A DNA stretch of 64,000 bases from Acidobacteriota bacterium (GTDB lineage Bacteria; Acidobacteriota; Terriglobia; Bryobacterales; Bryobacteraceae): positions 55,587-119,586 of the forward strand of contig JAFLBB010000002.1 in assembly GCA_017304135.1 (NCBI GenBank). The letters are read 5' to 3'. Every line of letters starts with the position of its first letter. Within the stretch, counting starts at the first letter, position 1. This document shows, one piece after another, positions 1 through 11,300 of this stretch. Made by a program: the position numbers and the translations under genes. The notes beneath the pieces were generated by a model. That model had not been told where the DNA came from and made no database searches. It saw nothing but the letters and a program-made list of their open reading frames with translations.

Positions 1-165
1 CGTATTGGATCAGTACAATCCTGGGTGGAGGTGCCCCATGGCCCGCCGCAAGAGCTTGATGTCCTCCGCGAGTCCTTCTTTCTCGAGAAGGGTTTCGGCC
101 AAAACCCCGCGTGGGGTGATGACGAGGAACATTCCGAGGAAGCCCATGAAAACAATTCGCCGCAC
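1..165 (-). pseudogene. N-terminus of a secreted S41-peptidase-like protein, interrupted by TGA
   Basis: Reading the minus strand from a GTG at 165 gives a positively charged start (RRIVFMGFLG), a hydrophobic stretch and an Ala cleavage-like end (GVLAE), which looks like a signal peptide. It is followed by EDIKLLRRAMGHLHPGLY, resembling the start of the mature part of exported S41-type peptidases, where an 'LR-A---HPGLYR' pattern is common. The frame is then closed by TGA at 12-10. The next codons (Ser-Asn-Thr) would suit a continuation, and TGA is one transition from the Arg codon CGA expected after HPGLY. The gene is therefore either broken by a nonsense change or a sequencing error, or this is only a short decayed remnant; the rest lies outside the window. 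ATG codons at 147 and 132 are alternative starts. The family call rests on about 18 residues, so it is tentative. Confidence 0.35.
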
Positions 166-289
166 TCCTGTTTGACGTGCTGGAGTGGCGCCGGGCACAT
201 AAAGCGATGTGGTGCAACTGATTTCATGGAGCCGTAACCCGTAGCACAACATATAGATATTTTTCTTGACAGGCCACTACGTATAGGGT

Positions 290-315
290 GAAACTGGCAA
301 TCGTTCGCCAGTTTC
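290..315 (+). promoter_or_regulatory. Perfect inverted repeat in the nrdJ upstream region
   Basis: GAAACTGGC at 290-298 and GCCAGTTTC at 307-315 form a perfect 9-bp stem around an 8-base loop, 61 bases before the nrdJ start. A TTGACA hexamer sits at 266-271, but I see no good -10 at the right distance. A partial copy, GTGAACTGGC, occurs at 341-350. The arm and following bases (GCCAGTTTCCTGCC) also loosely resemble the 3' box of cobalamin riboswitches, and GCCACT lies upstream at 273-278. The hairpin is seen directly; its role as an operator or as part of a riboswitch is unproven. Confidence 0.5.
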
Positions 316-376
316 CTGCCCTTCACTCAGGTGGTTTTTGGTGAACTGGCTAAGTGTTTGAGACGGAGGATTTTCG

Positions 377-3202
377 ATGGGACAGTTGACGGTTGACCTC
401 GGTTCGCGGCTGGGCGAACTCAGAAGGTCGCTGCCGGTGGAGCAGCGGACAGGAATTGCGTTTCCGCGGTTTTTCACAGCGAATCTGCCGGCGGGGAGAA
501 CACCGTACGACGAGATGAACTGGGAGCTCCGAACGGCGACGATCGGAAATGACAAGGGCGCGGTAATTTTCGAGCAGCGGGACATTGAGATGCCCGCCGA
601 CTGGTCGCAAACGGCAACGAATATCGTTGCAAGCAAATATTTCCATGGCAAGATGGGCTCACCGGACCGGGAGCGCTCGCTGGGGCAGCTGGTGCACCGG
701 GTGGTGGACACGATCGCGGATTGGGGCATTGCGGGCAAGTATTTCCGCACGCCGGAGGACGGGGAGAACTTCCGCAACGAGCTGGCGCACCTGATGCTGA
801 CGCAGAAGGCGTGCTTTAACTCGCCAGTGTGGTTCAACGTGGGCGTGAAGAGCGAGGCGCGGGGGTATGGCTGGTATTACGACGAGCGGACGCAGAACGT
901 AAAGAAGGTGGATGCGGATGTGCACCGGCCACAGTGTTCGGCCTGCTTCATCAACTCGGTGACGGATTCGCTGGAGTCGATTCTGGAGCTGGCCAAGACC
1001 GAGGGCATGCTGTTCAAGTATGGCTCGGGGACGGGGACCAACCTGTCGGCGCTGCGGGAAGAGGATGCGATTCTGTCGGGTGGCGGGCGGGCGAGCGGTC
1101 CGCTGAGCTTCATGAAGGGCTTCGACGCCTTTGCGGGCGTGATCAAGAGCGGCGGTAAGACACGGCGGGCGGCGAAGATGGTGATTCTCAACGCCGAGCA
1201 TCCGGACGTGGAGAAGTTCATCTGGTGCAAGGCGAAGGAAGAGAAGAAGGCGCACACGCTGATCGACAGCGGCTACGACTCGTCGCTCGATGGCGAGGCC
1301 TATTCGAGCGTGTTCTTCCAGAACGCCAACAACAGCGTGCGGGTGAACGATGAGTTTATGCACGCGGTGACGGCGGATGCGGACTGGTGGACGAAATCGG
1401 TGCACAACGGCGCGCCGGTGAAGCGCTACCGGGCGCGCGACCTGATGAAGCAGATTTGCGAGGCGACCTGGCAGTGCGGCGATCCGGGCATGCAGTTTGA
1501 CTCGACGATCAACCGCTGGCACACATCGAAGGCGAGCGGGCGGATCAACGCCTCGAATCCTTGCTCGGAGTACATGTTCCTGGACGATTCGGCGTGCAAC
1601 CTGGCGTCGTTCAACCTGATGAAGTTTGTCGGGCCGGACGGGCAGTTCAACGTGGAGGCCTACCGGCACGCGGTGGACACGATGATCACGGCGATGGAGA
1701 TCATTGTGGAGAACGCGAGCTATCCGACGGACCGGATTGCGAAGAACTCGCGCGACTTCCGGCCGCTGGGGTTGGGCTATGCGAACCTGGGCGCGCTGCT
1801 GATGTCACAGGGCACGGCCTATGATTCCGACGAAGGCCGGGCCTGGGCGGCGGGACTGACGGCGGTGATGTGCGGTCAGGCCTACCTGACGAGCGCGCGG
1901 ATTGCCGAGTGCACGGGGCCGTTCCCGGAATATGCGCCGAACGAGGCGAGCTTCCTGGAAGTGATCCGGATGCATCGCGACTCGGTGCCGAACATCGATT
2001 CGCGGAAGATCCCCAACGCGTTGTTCGAGGGCTCGCGGCAGTGCTGGCACGACGCCTACGAGAAGGGCCGCGTGGTGGGCTTCCGCAATTCGCAGGCGAC
2101 GGTGATCGCGCCGACGGGCACGATCGGCTTCATGATGGATTGCGACACGACGGGCATTGAGCCGGAGCTGGCGCTGATCAAGTACAAGAAGCTGGTGGGC
2201 GGCGGCGTGATCAAGATCGTGAACAACACGGTTCCGTCGGCGCTGTTCAAGCTGGGCTACAACACCGACCAAGTGGAGAAGATCGTGGCTCACATTGACG
2301 CCACGGGGACGATCGAAGCAGCGCCAGGCATGAAAGATGAGCACCTGTCGGTGTTCGACACAAGCTTCCGTCCGCAGAACGGAACGCGCTTCATCCAACA
2401 CATGGGCCACGTGCGGATGATGGCGGCGACACAGCCGTTCATCTCGGGTGCGATCTCGAAGACGATCAACATGCCCGAGGAGTCGACGGTGGAAGACGTC
2501 ATGGACGCCTACCTGGAGAGCTGGCGGCTGGGGCTGAAGGCGGTGGCGATTTACCGCGATGGTTCCAAGCGCGTGCAGCCGCTGAGTTCGGGTTCGGGCA
2601 AGGGCGAGAAGAAGGGCGTCGAGCAGATTGCGATGAGCTCGAACATAGTGGAGAAGATTGTGTACCGGCCGATCCGGCGGCGGCTGCCAGATGAGCGCGT
2701 GTCGGTGACGCACAAGTTCTCGATTGCCGGCCACGAGGGCTACATCACGGTGGGGCTGTTTGACGACGGCACGCCGGGCGAGCTGTTCGTGCGCATGGCC
2801 AAGGAGGGCTCGACGATTTCGGGCCTGATGGACAGCTTTGCGACGGCGATCAGCTACGGCCTGCAGTATGGCGTGCCGCTGAAGTTCTATGTCGACAAGT
2901 TCAGCCACGTGCGGTTTGAGCCGAGCGGCTGGACGGGGAACAAGCAGATTCCCTATGCGAAGTCGATCATGGACTACATGTTCCGCTGGCTCGGGGCGCG
3001 GTTCCTGGGGCCGGAGTACAAGACGACGGAGGTGGGCGGCGAGATGGTGTTGAAGCCCACCGAGCCTGAGCCGCAGCAATCGCTGCCGTTTGACCATGCG
3101 ACGTCGGATGCGCCGTTGTGCGCTGAGTGCGGCTCGATCATGGTGCCGAACGGGGCGTGCTTCAAGTGTGAGAACTGCGGCGGGACGAGCGGGTGCTCGT
3201 AG
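377..3202 (+). CDS. nrdJ: Vitamin B12-dependent (class II) ribonucleoside-diphosphate reductase
   Basis: This cytoplasmic enzyme reduces ribonucleotides to deoxyribonucleotides for DNA synthesis, using adenosylcobalamin instead of oxygen or a glycyl radical to start the radical. The 941-residue length suits the large NrdJ subgroup. The active-site N-x-C-x-E signature is visible as NPCSE (N394, C396, E398), and an upstream CSAC pair (C187, C190) is in the region of the redox cysteines. APTGTIGFMMDCD is the conserved barrel loop. A TSCPD-type domain occupies roughly residues 770-890, and the last 30 residues form a Cys-rich tail (C915, C918, C928, C931, C934, C940), the zinc-ribbon/thiol-exchange end of this subgroup. 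The ATG at 377 is preceded by GGAGG at a good distance. The gene stands alone, with a hairpin upstream and a terminator downstream. Confidence 0.97.
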   Translation: MGQLTVDLGSRLGELRRSLPVEQRTGIAFPRFFTANLPAGRTPYDEMNWELRTATIGNDKGAVIFEQRDIEMPADWSQTATNIVASKYFHGKMGSPDRERSLGQLVHRVVDTIADWGIAGKYFRTPEDGENFRNELAHLMLTQKACFNSPVWFNVGVKSEARGYGWYYDERTQNVKKVDADVHRPQCSACFINSVTDSLESILELAKTEGMLFKYGSGTGTNLSALREEDAILSGGGRASGPLSFMKGFDAFAGVIKSGGKTRRAAKMVILNAEHPDVEKFIWCKAKEEKKAHTLIDSGYDSSLDGEAYSSVFFQNANNSVRVNDEFMHAVTADADWWTKSVHNGAPVKRYRARDLMKQICEATWQCGDPGMQFDSTINRWHTSKASGRINASNPCSEYMFLDDSACNLASFNLMKFVGPDGQFNVEAYRHAVDTMITAMEIIVENASYPTDRIAKNSRDFRPLGLGYANLGALLMSQGTAYDSDEGRAWAAGLTAVMCGQAYLTSARIAECTGPFPEYAPNEASFLEVIRMHRDSVPNIDSRKIPNALFEGSRQCWHDAYEKGRVVGFRNSQATVIAPTGTIGFMMDCDTTGIEPELALIKYKKLVGGGVIKIVNNTVPSALFKLGYNTDQVEKIVAHIDATGTIEAAPGMKDEHLSVFDTSFRPQNGTRFIQHMGHVRMMAATQPFISGAISKTINMPEESTVEDVMDAYLESWRLGLKAVAIYRDGSKRVQPLSSGSGKGEKKGVEQIAMSSNIVEKIVYRPIRRRLPDERVSVTHKFSIAGHEGYITVGLFDDGTPGELFVRMAKEGSTISGLMDSFATAISYGLQYGVPLKFYVDKFSHVRFEPSGWTGNKQIPYAKSIMDYMFRWLGARFLGPEYKTTEVGGEMVLKPTEPEPQQSLPFDHATSDAPLCAECGSIMVPNGACFKCENCGGTSGCS

Positions 3203-3221
3203 GCCGCAGGACGCAGTGAAT

Positions 3222-3256
3222 GGCCCGGTCCTCCGCGTGGGGGGCCGGGCTTTTTT
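3222..3256 (+). terminator. Rho-independent terminator after nrdJ
   Basis: A GC-rich stem built from GCCCGG and CCGGGC, extended inward by CTCC/GGGG pairing, is followed at once by six T residues at 3251-3256. It begins about 20 bases after the nrdJ stop. This is the clearest intrinsic terminator in the window. Confidence 0.85.
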
Positions 3257-3395
3257 GTTGGGGGCTGTGAAGCAATGAGGGCATGTGGCGACGCTTCGCC
3301 GCATCGGTGTGGCGGGAGATCGCCAGGCAGGGTGATCAGAGGAGGAGACGCTGGAGGTGTATTTCGAGCGTCCGCAGGCGACGCGCCTCCGTTGA

Positions 3396-4054
<659 letters not shown>

Positions 4055-4154
4055 GTGGCCCGTGCGGACGGGTGCAGGCTGAGCTCGGTTGCTGGAACCA
4101 GCGGCGGAGTCGCCCACACCCCCATGCTACGCTAAAAACTACCCCCAAACGCCC

Positions 4155-6089
<1,935 letters not shown>

Positions 6090-6093
6090 CCGC

Positions 6094-7233
6094 GTGTTCC
6101 TCACAGCCGCATCCTGGATGGCCCTGGCGCTGGTCGCCGGGGCCTCTGTGTATTGCGCGCTCACGCTGCTGGCCGTGCGGTCGTGGTTGGGCCAGCCGGA
6201 AGCCCGGCAGCGGGGTGTTGCGGGCGTTTCCATCCTGAAACCGCTGTATGGAGCGGAGCCGGGGCTGGAGTCGCTGCTGCGCACCTTTTTCGAACAGCAC
6301 TACCCGAACTTCGAGATTCTGTTCGCCGTGCGGCGAGAGGACGATCCGGCCGTTGCGATCGTGCGGCGCCTCGCCGGCGAGTATCCGCATGTGCCCGCGC
6401 AGCTCATCCTGACGGGCGAACCGGAATGGCCAAACGCCAAGGTATGGAGCCTGGAGCGGATGACCGCCGCGGCACGGTTCGATCTGCTGGCCATGTGCGA
6501 CTCCGACATCGCCGTGCGGCCCGACTTCCTGCACCGGCTGGCGGCTGAATTCGAGAACCCTGGCCTGGCGCTGACCACCTGCCCATACCGCGCGGTGCCG
6601 GGGCCGACGACTTGGTCCACGCTGGAGGCGATTGGGGCAAACACCGAGTTTCTCTCCGGGGTCATGGTGGCGCGGATGGTGGAGGGGATGCGGTTTGCGG
6701 TTGGCCCGGCGATTGTGGCGCGCAAGCAGGCCATCGCCGCGATTGGCGGATGGCGGCGGGTGCGCGAGTATCTGGCCGAGGATTTCGTGCTGGGGCAGTT
6801 TGCGGCCGAGGCCGGGCTGGGGGTGGGGCTGTCGCGGTATGTCGTCGATCACCACATTGGCGGCGCCGCGCTGCGGCAGAACTTTGCTCATCGCCTGCGT
6901 TGGTGCCGGTCGACGCGGCGTTCGCGACCCGCGGGTTATGTGGGCCAAGTGTTCACCAATCCGACGCCGCTGATCCTGATTCTCCTGGCGCTGCAGCCCT
7001 TGTGGTGGCCCGTCTGCCTGGGTGCCGCCGCGATGCGTGCGCTGGCGGCCTGGGCCACGGCGGGCCCGGCGCTGCACGATCCGCTGACAGCGCGGCGATT
7101 TTACCTGCTGCCGGTTCAGGACCTCCTCAGCTTCGCCTTCTGGCTGCTGGGCTTCTTCGGAGACACAATCCAGTGGCGTGGGCGACAATATAAGTTACAC
7201 CCCGATGGTCGTTTCACCCCGGTTGCTCCTTAG
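6094..7233 (+). CDS. Membrane glycosyltransferase, HpnI / ceramide glucosyltransferase-like (GT21)
   Basis: The 379-residue protein has an N-terminal membrane helix (residues 4-26), a GT-A catalytic domain beginning GVSILKPLYGAEPGLE, the metal-binding CDSDIAV near residue 134, an acidic EDFVLG near 229, and an RLRW motif near 268. Helices at the C-terminus follow. This order matches ceramide glucosyltransferases and the hopanoid-linked HpnI enzymes, which put N-acetylglucosamine on a lipid at the inner membrane. No other hopanoid gene is nearby, so the acceptor lipid is unknown and the HpnI symbol is withheld. The GTG start lies five bases after thrS and has no visible ribosome-binding site, suggesting coupled translation. 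The 3' end overlaps the next gene by 29 bases. Confidence 0.8.
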   Translation: MFLTAASWMALALVAGASVYCALTLLAVRSWLGQPEARQRGVAGVSILKPLYGAEPGLESLLRTFFEQHYPNFEILFAVRREDDPAVAIVRRLAGEYPHVPAQLILTGEPEWPNAKVWSLERMTAAARFDLLAMCDSDIAVRPDFLHRLAAEFENPGLALTTCPYRAVPGPTTWSTLEAIGANTEFLSGVMVARMVEGMRFAVGPAIVARKQAIAAIGGWRRVREYLAEDFVLGQFAAEAGLGVGLSRYVVDHHIGGAALRQNFAHRLRWCRSTRRSRPAGYVGQVFTNPTPLILILLALQPLWWPVCLGAAAMRALAAWATAGPALHDPLTARRFYLLPVQDLLSFAFWLLGFFGDTIQWRGRQYKLHPDGRFTPVAP

Positions 7234-9013
7234 CCTGATCTGTCTCTGCCCGCTGCTCGCCTTTGAGGACGACACGCCTACCCCTGCGCGGAAGGACACC
7301 ATCGTCGTGACAGGCACCTATTCGCCCATCCCGCTGGAGGAGGCCGACCGCTCGGTGCGGGCGCTGCCGGTGCGGGGCGAAGCGTCGCTGCTTGCGAACT
7401 CGGTGGTGGACTTCCTGAACCTGGACTCGTCGGTCGATATGCGCCAGCGCGGGCAGAGCAATATTCAGACAGACGTCTCCATTCGCGGCTCGACGTTCGG
7501 GCAGACGCTGATTTTGCTCAACGGCCTGCGTCTGAACGATGTGCAGAGCGGACATCACAACCTGGACGTGCCGGTGGCGCTGGATTCACTGGAGCGGGTG
7601 GAAGTTCTGAAGGGCTCCGGTTCGACGCTCTATGGCTCGGACGCCGTGGGCGGCGTGGTGAACCTGATCACCAAGCCGCCGGAGACAAGTGAATTCCGGC
7701 TGCGTGGCGCGCTCGGCAACTTTGGTTCGAACCAGCAGCGGGTGTCGGCGGCATGGGTGGGCTCACGCATCTCGCAGCAGCTCTCCGCTTACCGCGACTT
7801 CTCGACGGGGTTCATGCCGAACCGCGATTTCCGTTCGCTTGCCCTCTCCTCGACCACGGGGCTCGAATCGGCGCTGGGCCACACCGAGCTTGTCCTGGGC
7901 CACGCGGATAAGCCGTTTGGCGCCGAGCAGTTCTACGGGAATTTCAACTCCTGGGAGCGCACGAAGACCTGGTTTGCCTCGGCCCGCCAGACGTTTGCCC
8001 AGCGCACAGAGGCCGCGTTTTCCTTCCGCCGCCACACGGATCTGTTTGTGCTCTATCGCGACCGTCCGCAGGTGTTCACCAACCGTCACGCCGCCGAGAG
8101 CTGGCAGGCAACGGTGCGCCGCCACGAGGAGTTCGGTTCGAACGCGCGGCTGCATTATGGAGGCGAGTTCCTGCACGATGCGATCGCGTCGAACAACCTT
8201 GGCAACCATACGAGGGCCCGAGGCGCGGCCTACGCCGCCTTCGACATGCGCGCAGCGAGCCGTTTTTCGTTCACGCTCGGGATTCGCGATGAGGTCTACG
8301 CGTCGGCCAATCACCAGGTGAGCCCGACGGCGGCGGCGGGCGTGTGGCTGACGCCGCGGCTGAAGCTGCGCGGCTCGCTGTCGCGCGCCTTCCGGCTGCC
8401 CACGTTCACCGACCTGTACTACCATGACCCAGCCAATGTGGGCTCACCGGACCTCCGCCCCGAGCGTGCCTGGAGCGGCGAGGCTGGGCTGGACTGGAAC
8501 CTGGGCGGCAACGTGCGCGGCGAACTCACCTACTTCCAGCGGCGCGAACGGGACGGCATCGACTACGTCCGGCGCTCGCTGACCGACATCTGGCGCGCCA
8601 CCAATTTCCAGCGTCTGCGGTTCCAGGGTGTGGAGGCCGCCCTTTCGCTGCGCGCGGCGCGCACGCACCTCTTCGATTTCCGCTATACCGGGCTCCACGG
8701 GGCCCAGGATCAACTGGCCGGGGCGTTTTCCAAGTACACCTTCAACTACCCGACCCACTCCGGCATCGCCTCCTGGCAGTCGAGCCTTCCGGCAGGGCTC
8801 ACGGCGCGGGTTCGCGCCGGCGCGGTGCAACGCTATGCCCGCAACGTCTACGGCGTCGCCGACGTCTATGTGGCCAGAGCCCGTGGACGAGTGCATCCAT
8901 TTTTACAACTCTCGAACTTGACGGATACTACCTATCAGGAGATTTTGGGTGTGGCAATGCCCGGCCGGGGGTTCATGGCAGGTATCGAATTGGTGGTGTT
9001 TCGTGCTCGCTAA
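7205..9013 (+). CDS. TonB-dependent outer-membrane receptor (BtuB-like)
   Basis: The 602-residue protein starts with a signal peptide (SPRLLLSLICLCPLLA) and a TonB-box-like segment DTIVVTG. The plug domain shows VSIRGS, LILLNGLRLND, LDSLERVEVLKG and STLYGSDAVGGVVN within residues 60-160, and a beta-barrel fills the remainder. Such receptors import vitamin B12, iron chelates or sugars using TonB energy. The plug most resembles the cobalamin receptor group, and a B12-dependent reductase lies 4 kb upstream, but the substrate is not proven. The ATG at 7205 was chosen because it opens directly into the signal peptide; an in-frame GTG at 7178 would add nine residues. The start overlaps the preceding glycosyltransferase and the end overlaps the next gene by 11 bases, so the three are probably co-translated. 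Confidence 0.88.
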   Translation: MVVSPRLLLSLICLCPLLAFEDDTPTPARKDTIVVTGTYSPIPLEEADRSVRALPVRGEASLLANSVVDFLNLDSSVDMRQRGQSNIQTDVSIRGSTFGQTLILLNGLRLNDVQSGHHNLDVPVALDSLERVEVLKGSGSTLYGSDAVGGVVNLITKPPETSEFRLRGALGNFGSNQQRVSAAWVGSRISQQLSAYRDFSTGFMPNRDFRSLALSSTTGLESALGHTELVLGHADKPFGAEQFYGNFNSWERTKTWFASARQTFAQRTEAAFSFRRHTDLFVLYRDRPQVFTNRHAAESWQATVRRHEEFGSNARLHYGGEFLHDAIASNNLGNHTRARGAAYAAFDMRAASRFSFTLGIRDEVYASANHQVSPTAAAGVWLTPRLKLRGSLSRAFRLPTFTDLYYHDPANVGSPDLRPERAWSGEAGLDWNLGGNVRGELTYFQRRERDGIDYVRRSLTDIWRATNFQRLRFQGVEAALSLRAARTHLFDFRYTGLHGAQDQLAGAFSKYTFNYPTHSGIASWQSSLPAGLTARVRAGAVQRYARNVYGVADVYVARARGRVHPFLQLSNLTDTTYQEILGVAMPGRGFMAGIELVVFRAR

Positions 9014-10481
9014 GCGCGCCGGGGGATTCGCGCTCGCCGTTCTGCTGGCCGCACCGCTGTTGGCCCAACCGCAAAACCAGCTGGACGCGAGCAAATCGCT
9101 GTTCACCGTGCTGGCCGCACTGGATGCAGCCGGGGAATCGCCGGACGAGAACTCCCCCACCAACCATCCCCTGCGCAAGGCCATCCGCGACCACATCCAG
9201 TCACAGCGCTTGGCCTCCGCTCGCGACCTGCGGGAGTTCTTCCGCCAACACCGCCAGGACTCGCCGGCCGCGACGATGCGGCTTTACATTACCTACGGGC
9301 TGCTCACCGAGGGCCCGCCCGAGTTCAAACCCCGCATGCGCGTGCACGAGTTGCCGCCCGACGTAGCTTCGATCGTCGAGCTTGCCCCGCTGCTGCGGAA
9401 GTTCTCCGCCGAAGCCAACATTGACGACCTCTGGCAGCGCTCGCAGCCAGCGATTGAGCAGGCGCTGGCGCGGTACCAGCCGGGCGTGATCAAGACCATC
9501 CAGGAAACCAGCGGCTACCTCCGTGCTCCCTTGAGCGGGGGCTACATGGGACGCAATTTCCAGATCTTTGTCGACCTCATTGGCGCGCCCAACCAGGTCC
9601 ACTTTGCCACCTTTCTGGATGACTACTTCCTGGTGGTGACGCACTCGCCGGAGCCCAAGATCGAGGAGGTGCGCGAGGCCTGGCTGCACTTCCTGCTCGA
9701 TCCGATGGCCACGAAATACGCCGATCAGATCAACGGGAAGAAGGCCCTGGCCGAATTTGCCCAGGCCGCGCCGGCGCTGGCCCAGCACTTCAAGGACGAC
9801 TTCCTGCTGCTGGCCACGCGCAGCCTGATCAAAGCCGTGGAGGCGCGCCTGGCCTATGGGGCGGCGGCAAAGCGGAAGATCGTCGATGAGGCCATGGCCG
9901 AAGGCTTCATCCTGACGGCGCACTTCTTCGAACAGCTCCCGGCGTACGAGAAGCAGGAACAGGCGATGCGGCTGTACTTTCCTGAGCTGATCACGGCGAT
10001 CAACATGAAGCAGGAGGACAAGCGGCTGGAGAAGATCCAGTTTGCCAGCGAGCGCGCGGTGAAAGTGGTCGCCGCTCCGCCGCCGCCCGAAGCCCCGGTA
10101 CTGGCCGGCGTCGAGAAGACTCTGGGTGACGCCGAGGAGTTGTACCGTAAGCGTGACCTGGGCACGGCACGCGAGCTGTTCTTGAAAGCGCTCTCCGAAA
10201 GCGGCGCCAAACCGGCCCAGGCAAAGGCGTATTATGGTTTGGCAAGGATTGCAGCCCTGAATCGCGATCCGGAGCTGGCCGAGAAGTTGTTCACCAAAGC
10301 GCTCGAACTTGGTCCAGAGGCTCCGGTCAAGGCCTGGTCATTGGTCTATCTGGCCCGGCTCTCGGAAGCGGCGGGTGATCGCGAACCGGCACGAAAGTTG
10401 TACCAGGAGGCGCTGAATGTGGAAGGCGCCAGCGACGCCGCCCGCAAGGCCGCCGAGCAAGGACTCTCAAAGAAGGAGTAA
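9003..10481 (+). CDS. Exported TPR-repeat protein of unknown function
   Basis: The 492-residue product begins from GTG with a signal peptide (GGFALAVLLAAPLLAQ). I recognise no catalytic domain. The first 350 residues are mostly helical and unassigned. After a Pro/Ala linker near residue 360 (AAPPPPEAPV), the C-terminal third reads as tetratricopeptide repeats (LYRKRDLGTARELFLKAL, YYGLARIAALNRDPELA). The GTG at 9003 overlaps the TonB receptor stop, and a second exported TPR protein follows four bases after this gene. A periplasmic or outer-membrane partner role for the receptor is suggested by position only. Confidence 0.75.
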   Translation: MLAKRAGGFALAVLLAAPLLAQPQNQLDASKSLFTVLAALDAAGESPDENSPTNHPLRKAIRDHIQSQRLASARDLREFFRQHRQDSPAATMRLYITYGLLTEGPPEFKPRMRVHELPPDVASIVELAPLLRKFSAEANIDDLWQRSQPAIEQALARYQPGVIKTIQETSGYLRAPLSGGYMGRNFQIFVDLIGAPNQVHFATFLDDYFLVVTHSPEPKIEEVREAWLHFLLDPMATKYADQINGKKALAEFAQAAPALAQHFKDDFLLLATRSLIKAVEARLAYGAAAKRKIVDEAMAEGFILTAHFFEQLPAYEKQEQAMRLYFPELITAINMKQEDKRLEKIQFASERAVKVVAAPPPPEAPVLAGVEKTLGDAEELYRKRDLGTARELFLKALSESGAKPAQAKAYYGLARIAALNRDPELAEKLFTKALELGPEAPVKAWSLVYLARLSEAAGDREPARKLYQEALNVEGASDAARKAAEQGLSKKE

Positions 10482-10484
10482 CTC

Positions 10485-11249
10485 ATGAATCTCGTTTCCA
10501 TCGGCAGGTTGGCCGCCAGCGCGGCCCTCATCGCCTCTCTTGCCTTCGCGCAGAAGCAGCCCCAGCCGAAATCCCAAAAGGAAGTCGAAGCGCTCCAGGC
10601 GATGTTCAACGCGCCCACGGCCGATGCCCGCATCGCCGCCGCCGAGGATCTGCTGAAGAAATTCGCCGACACCGAGTTCAAGGCCATCACCTTGTATATG
10701 CTCACCGTCTCGGCTGAGGAAAAGAACGACTACGAGAAGATTATCGTGTACGGCGAACGAACGCTGGAAGCGAACCCCAAGGACTACGCTGTGATGCTGA
10801 TCCTGGCTCGCAACATCGCCTCCAAGACGCGTGAGTTTGACCTCGATAAGGAAGAGAAGCTCGGCCGGGCCGAGAAGTACGCCACTGAAGCCATCGCGCT
10901 CTCACAGGTTGCCCCGAAGCCGCGCCCGGACATCCCAGACGACCAGTGGGCCGCCGCCAAGAAGGATTTCGAGGCCCAGGGCCACCAGGCGCTCGCCATT
11001 GCCGCCACCGTCCGCAAGAAGAACGACGTCGCCATTAAGGAATACGAGCTCGCCATTTCCACCGCTGCTCAGGTTGACCAGGCCGACCGCGTCCGCCTCG
11101 CCGCCATCTACAACAACGCCGGCCGGCATGATGATGCGATCAAGGTCCTCGACGAAGCCCTCGCCGATCCGCAGCTCAACCCGGCCATCCGCAACGCCGC
11201 CACCAACGAGAAGATGAAGGCGGCGAAGATGAAGGAAGCCAAGAAGTAG
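10485..11249 (+). CDS. Exported TPR-like protein of unknown function
   Basis: The 254-residue protein has a signal peptide (RLAASAALIASLAFAQ) and then a helical, Lys/Glu/Ala-rich body with TPR-like signatures such as DYEKIIVYGERTLEANPKDY near residue 85 and IYNNAGRHDDAIKVLDEALADP near 207. It ends in a very basic tail (KMKAAKMKEAKK). AAGGAG precedes the ATG at a good distance. It follows the larger exported TPR protein by four bases, so both probably act in the periplasm and are co-expressed. No enzyme motif is visible. The gap to rnc (11250-11300) holds only an imperfect GC-rich inverted repeat. Confidence 0.75.
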   Translation: MNLVSIGRLAASAALIASLAFAQKQPQPKSQKEVEALQAMFNAPTADARIAAAEDLLKKFADTEFKAITLYMLTVSAEEKNDYEKIIVYGERTLEANPKDYAVMLILARNIASKTREFDLDKEEKLGRAEKYATEAIALSQVAPKPRPDIPDDQWAAAKKDFEAQGHQALAIAATVRKKNDVAIKEYELAISTAAQVDQADRVRLAAIYNNAGRHDDAIKVLDEALADPQLNPAIRNAATNEKMKAAKMKEAKK

Positions 11250-11300
11250 CGGTTCGAGCCAAGAAAGAGGGGCCTTCGTCATGGGGGCCCTCCGATCAGA

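Noticed and set aside
1..165. TGA as a selenocysteine codon
   Set aside because: S41-type peptidases use Ser/Lys chemistry, the position normally holds Arg, and no selenocysteine insertion hairpin is apparent.
1805..3304. 499-residue open frame antisense to nrdJ
   Set aside because: High GC leaves the antisense frame open; the product is Arg/His-rich with no domain, while the plus-strand nrdJ is complete and conserved.
7205..9013. Naming the TonB receptor btuB
   Set aside because: Plug motifs are shared by many receptor groups, and no cobalamin riboswitch or B12 transport genes lie beside it.
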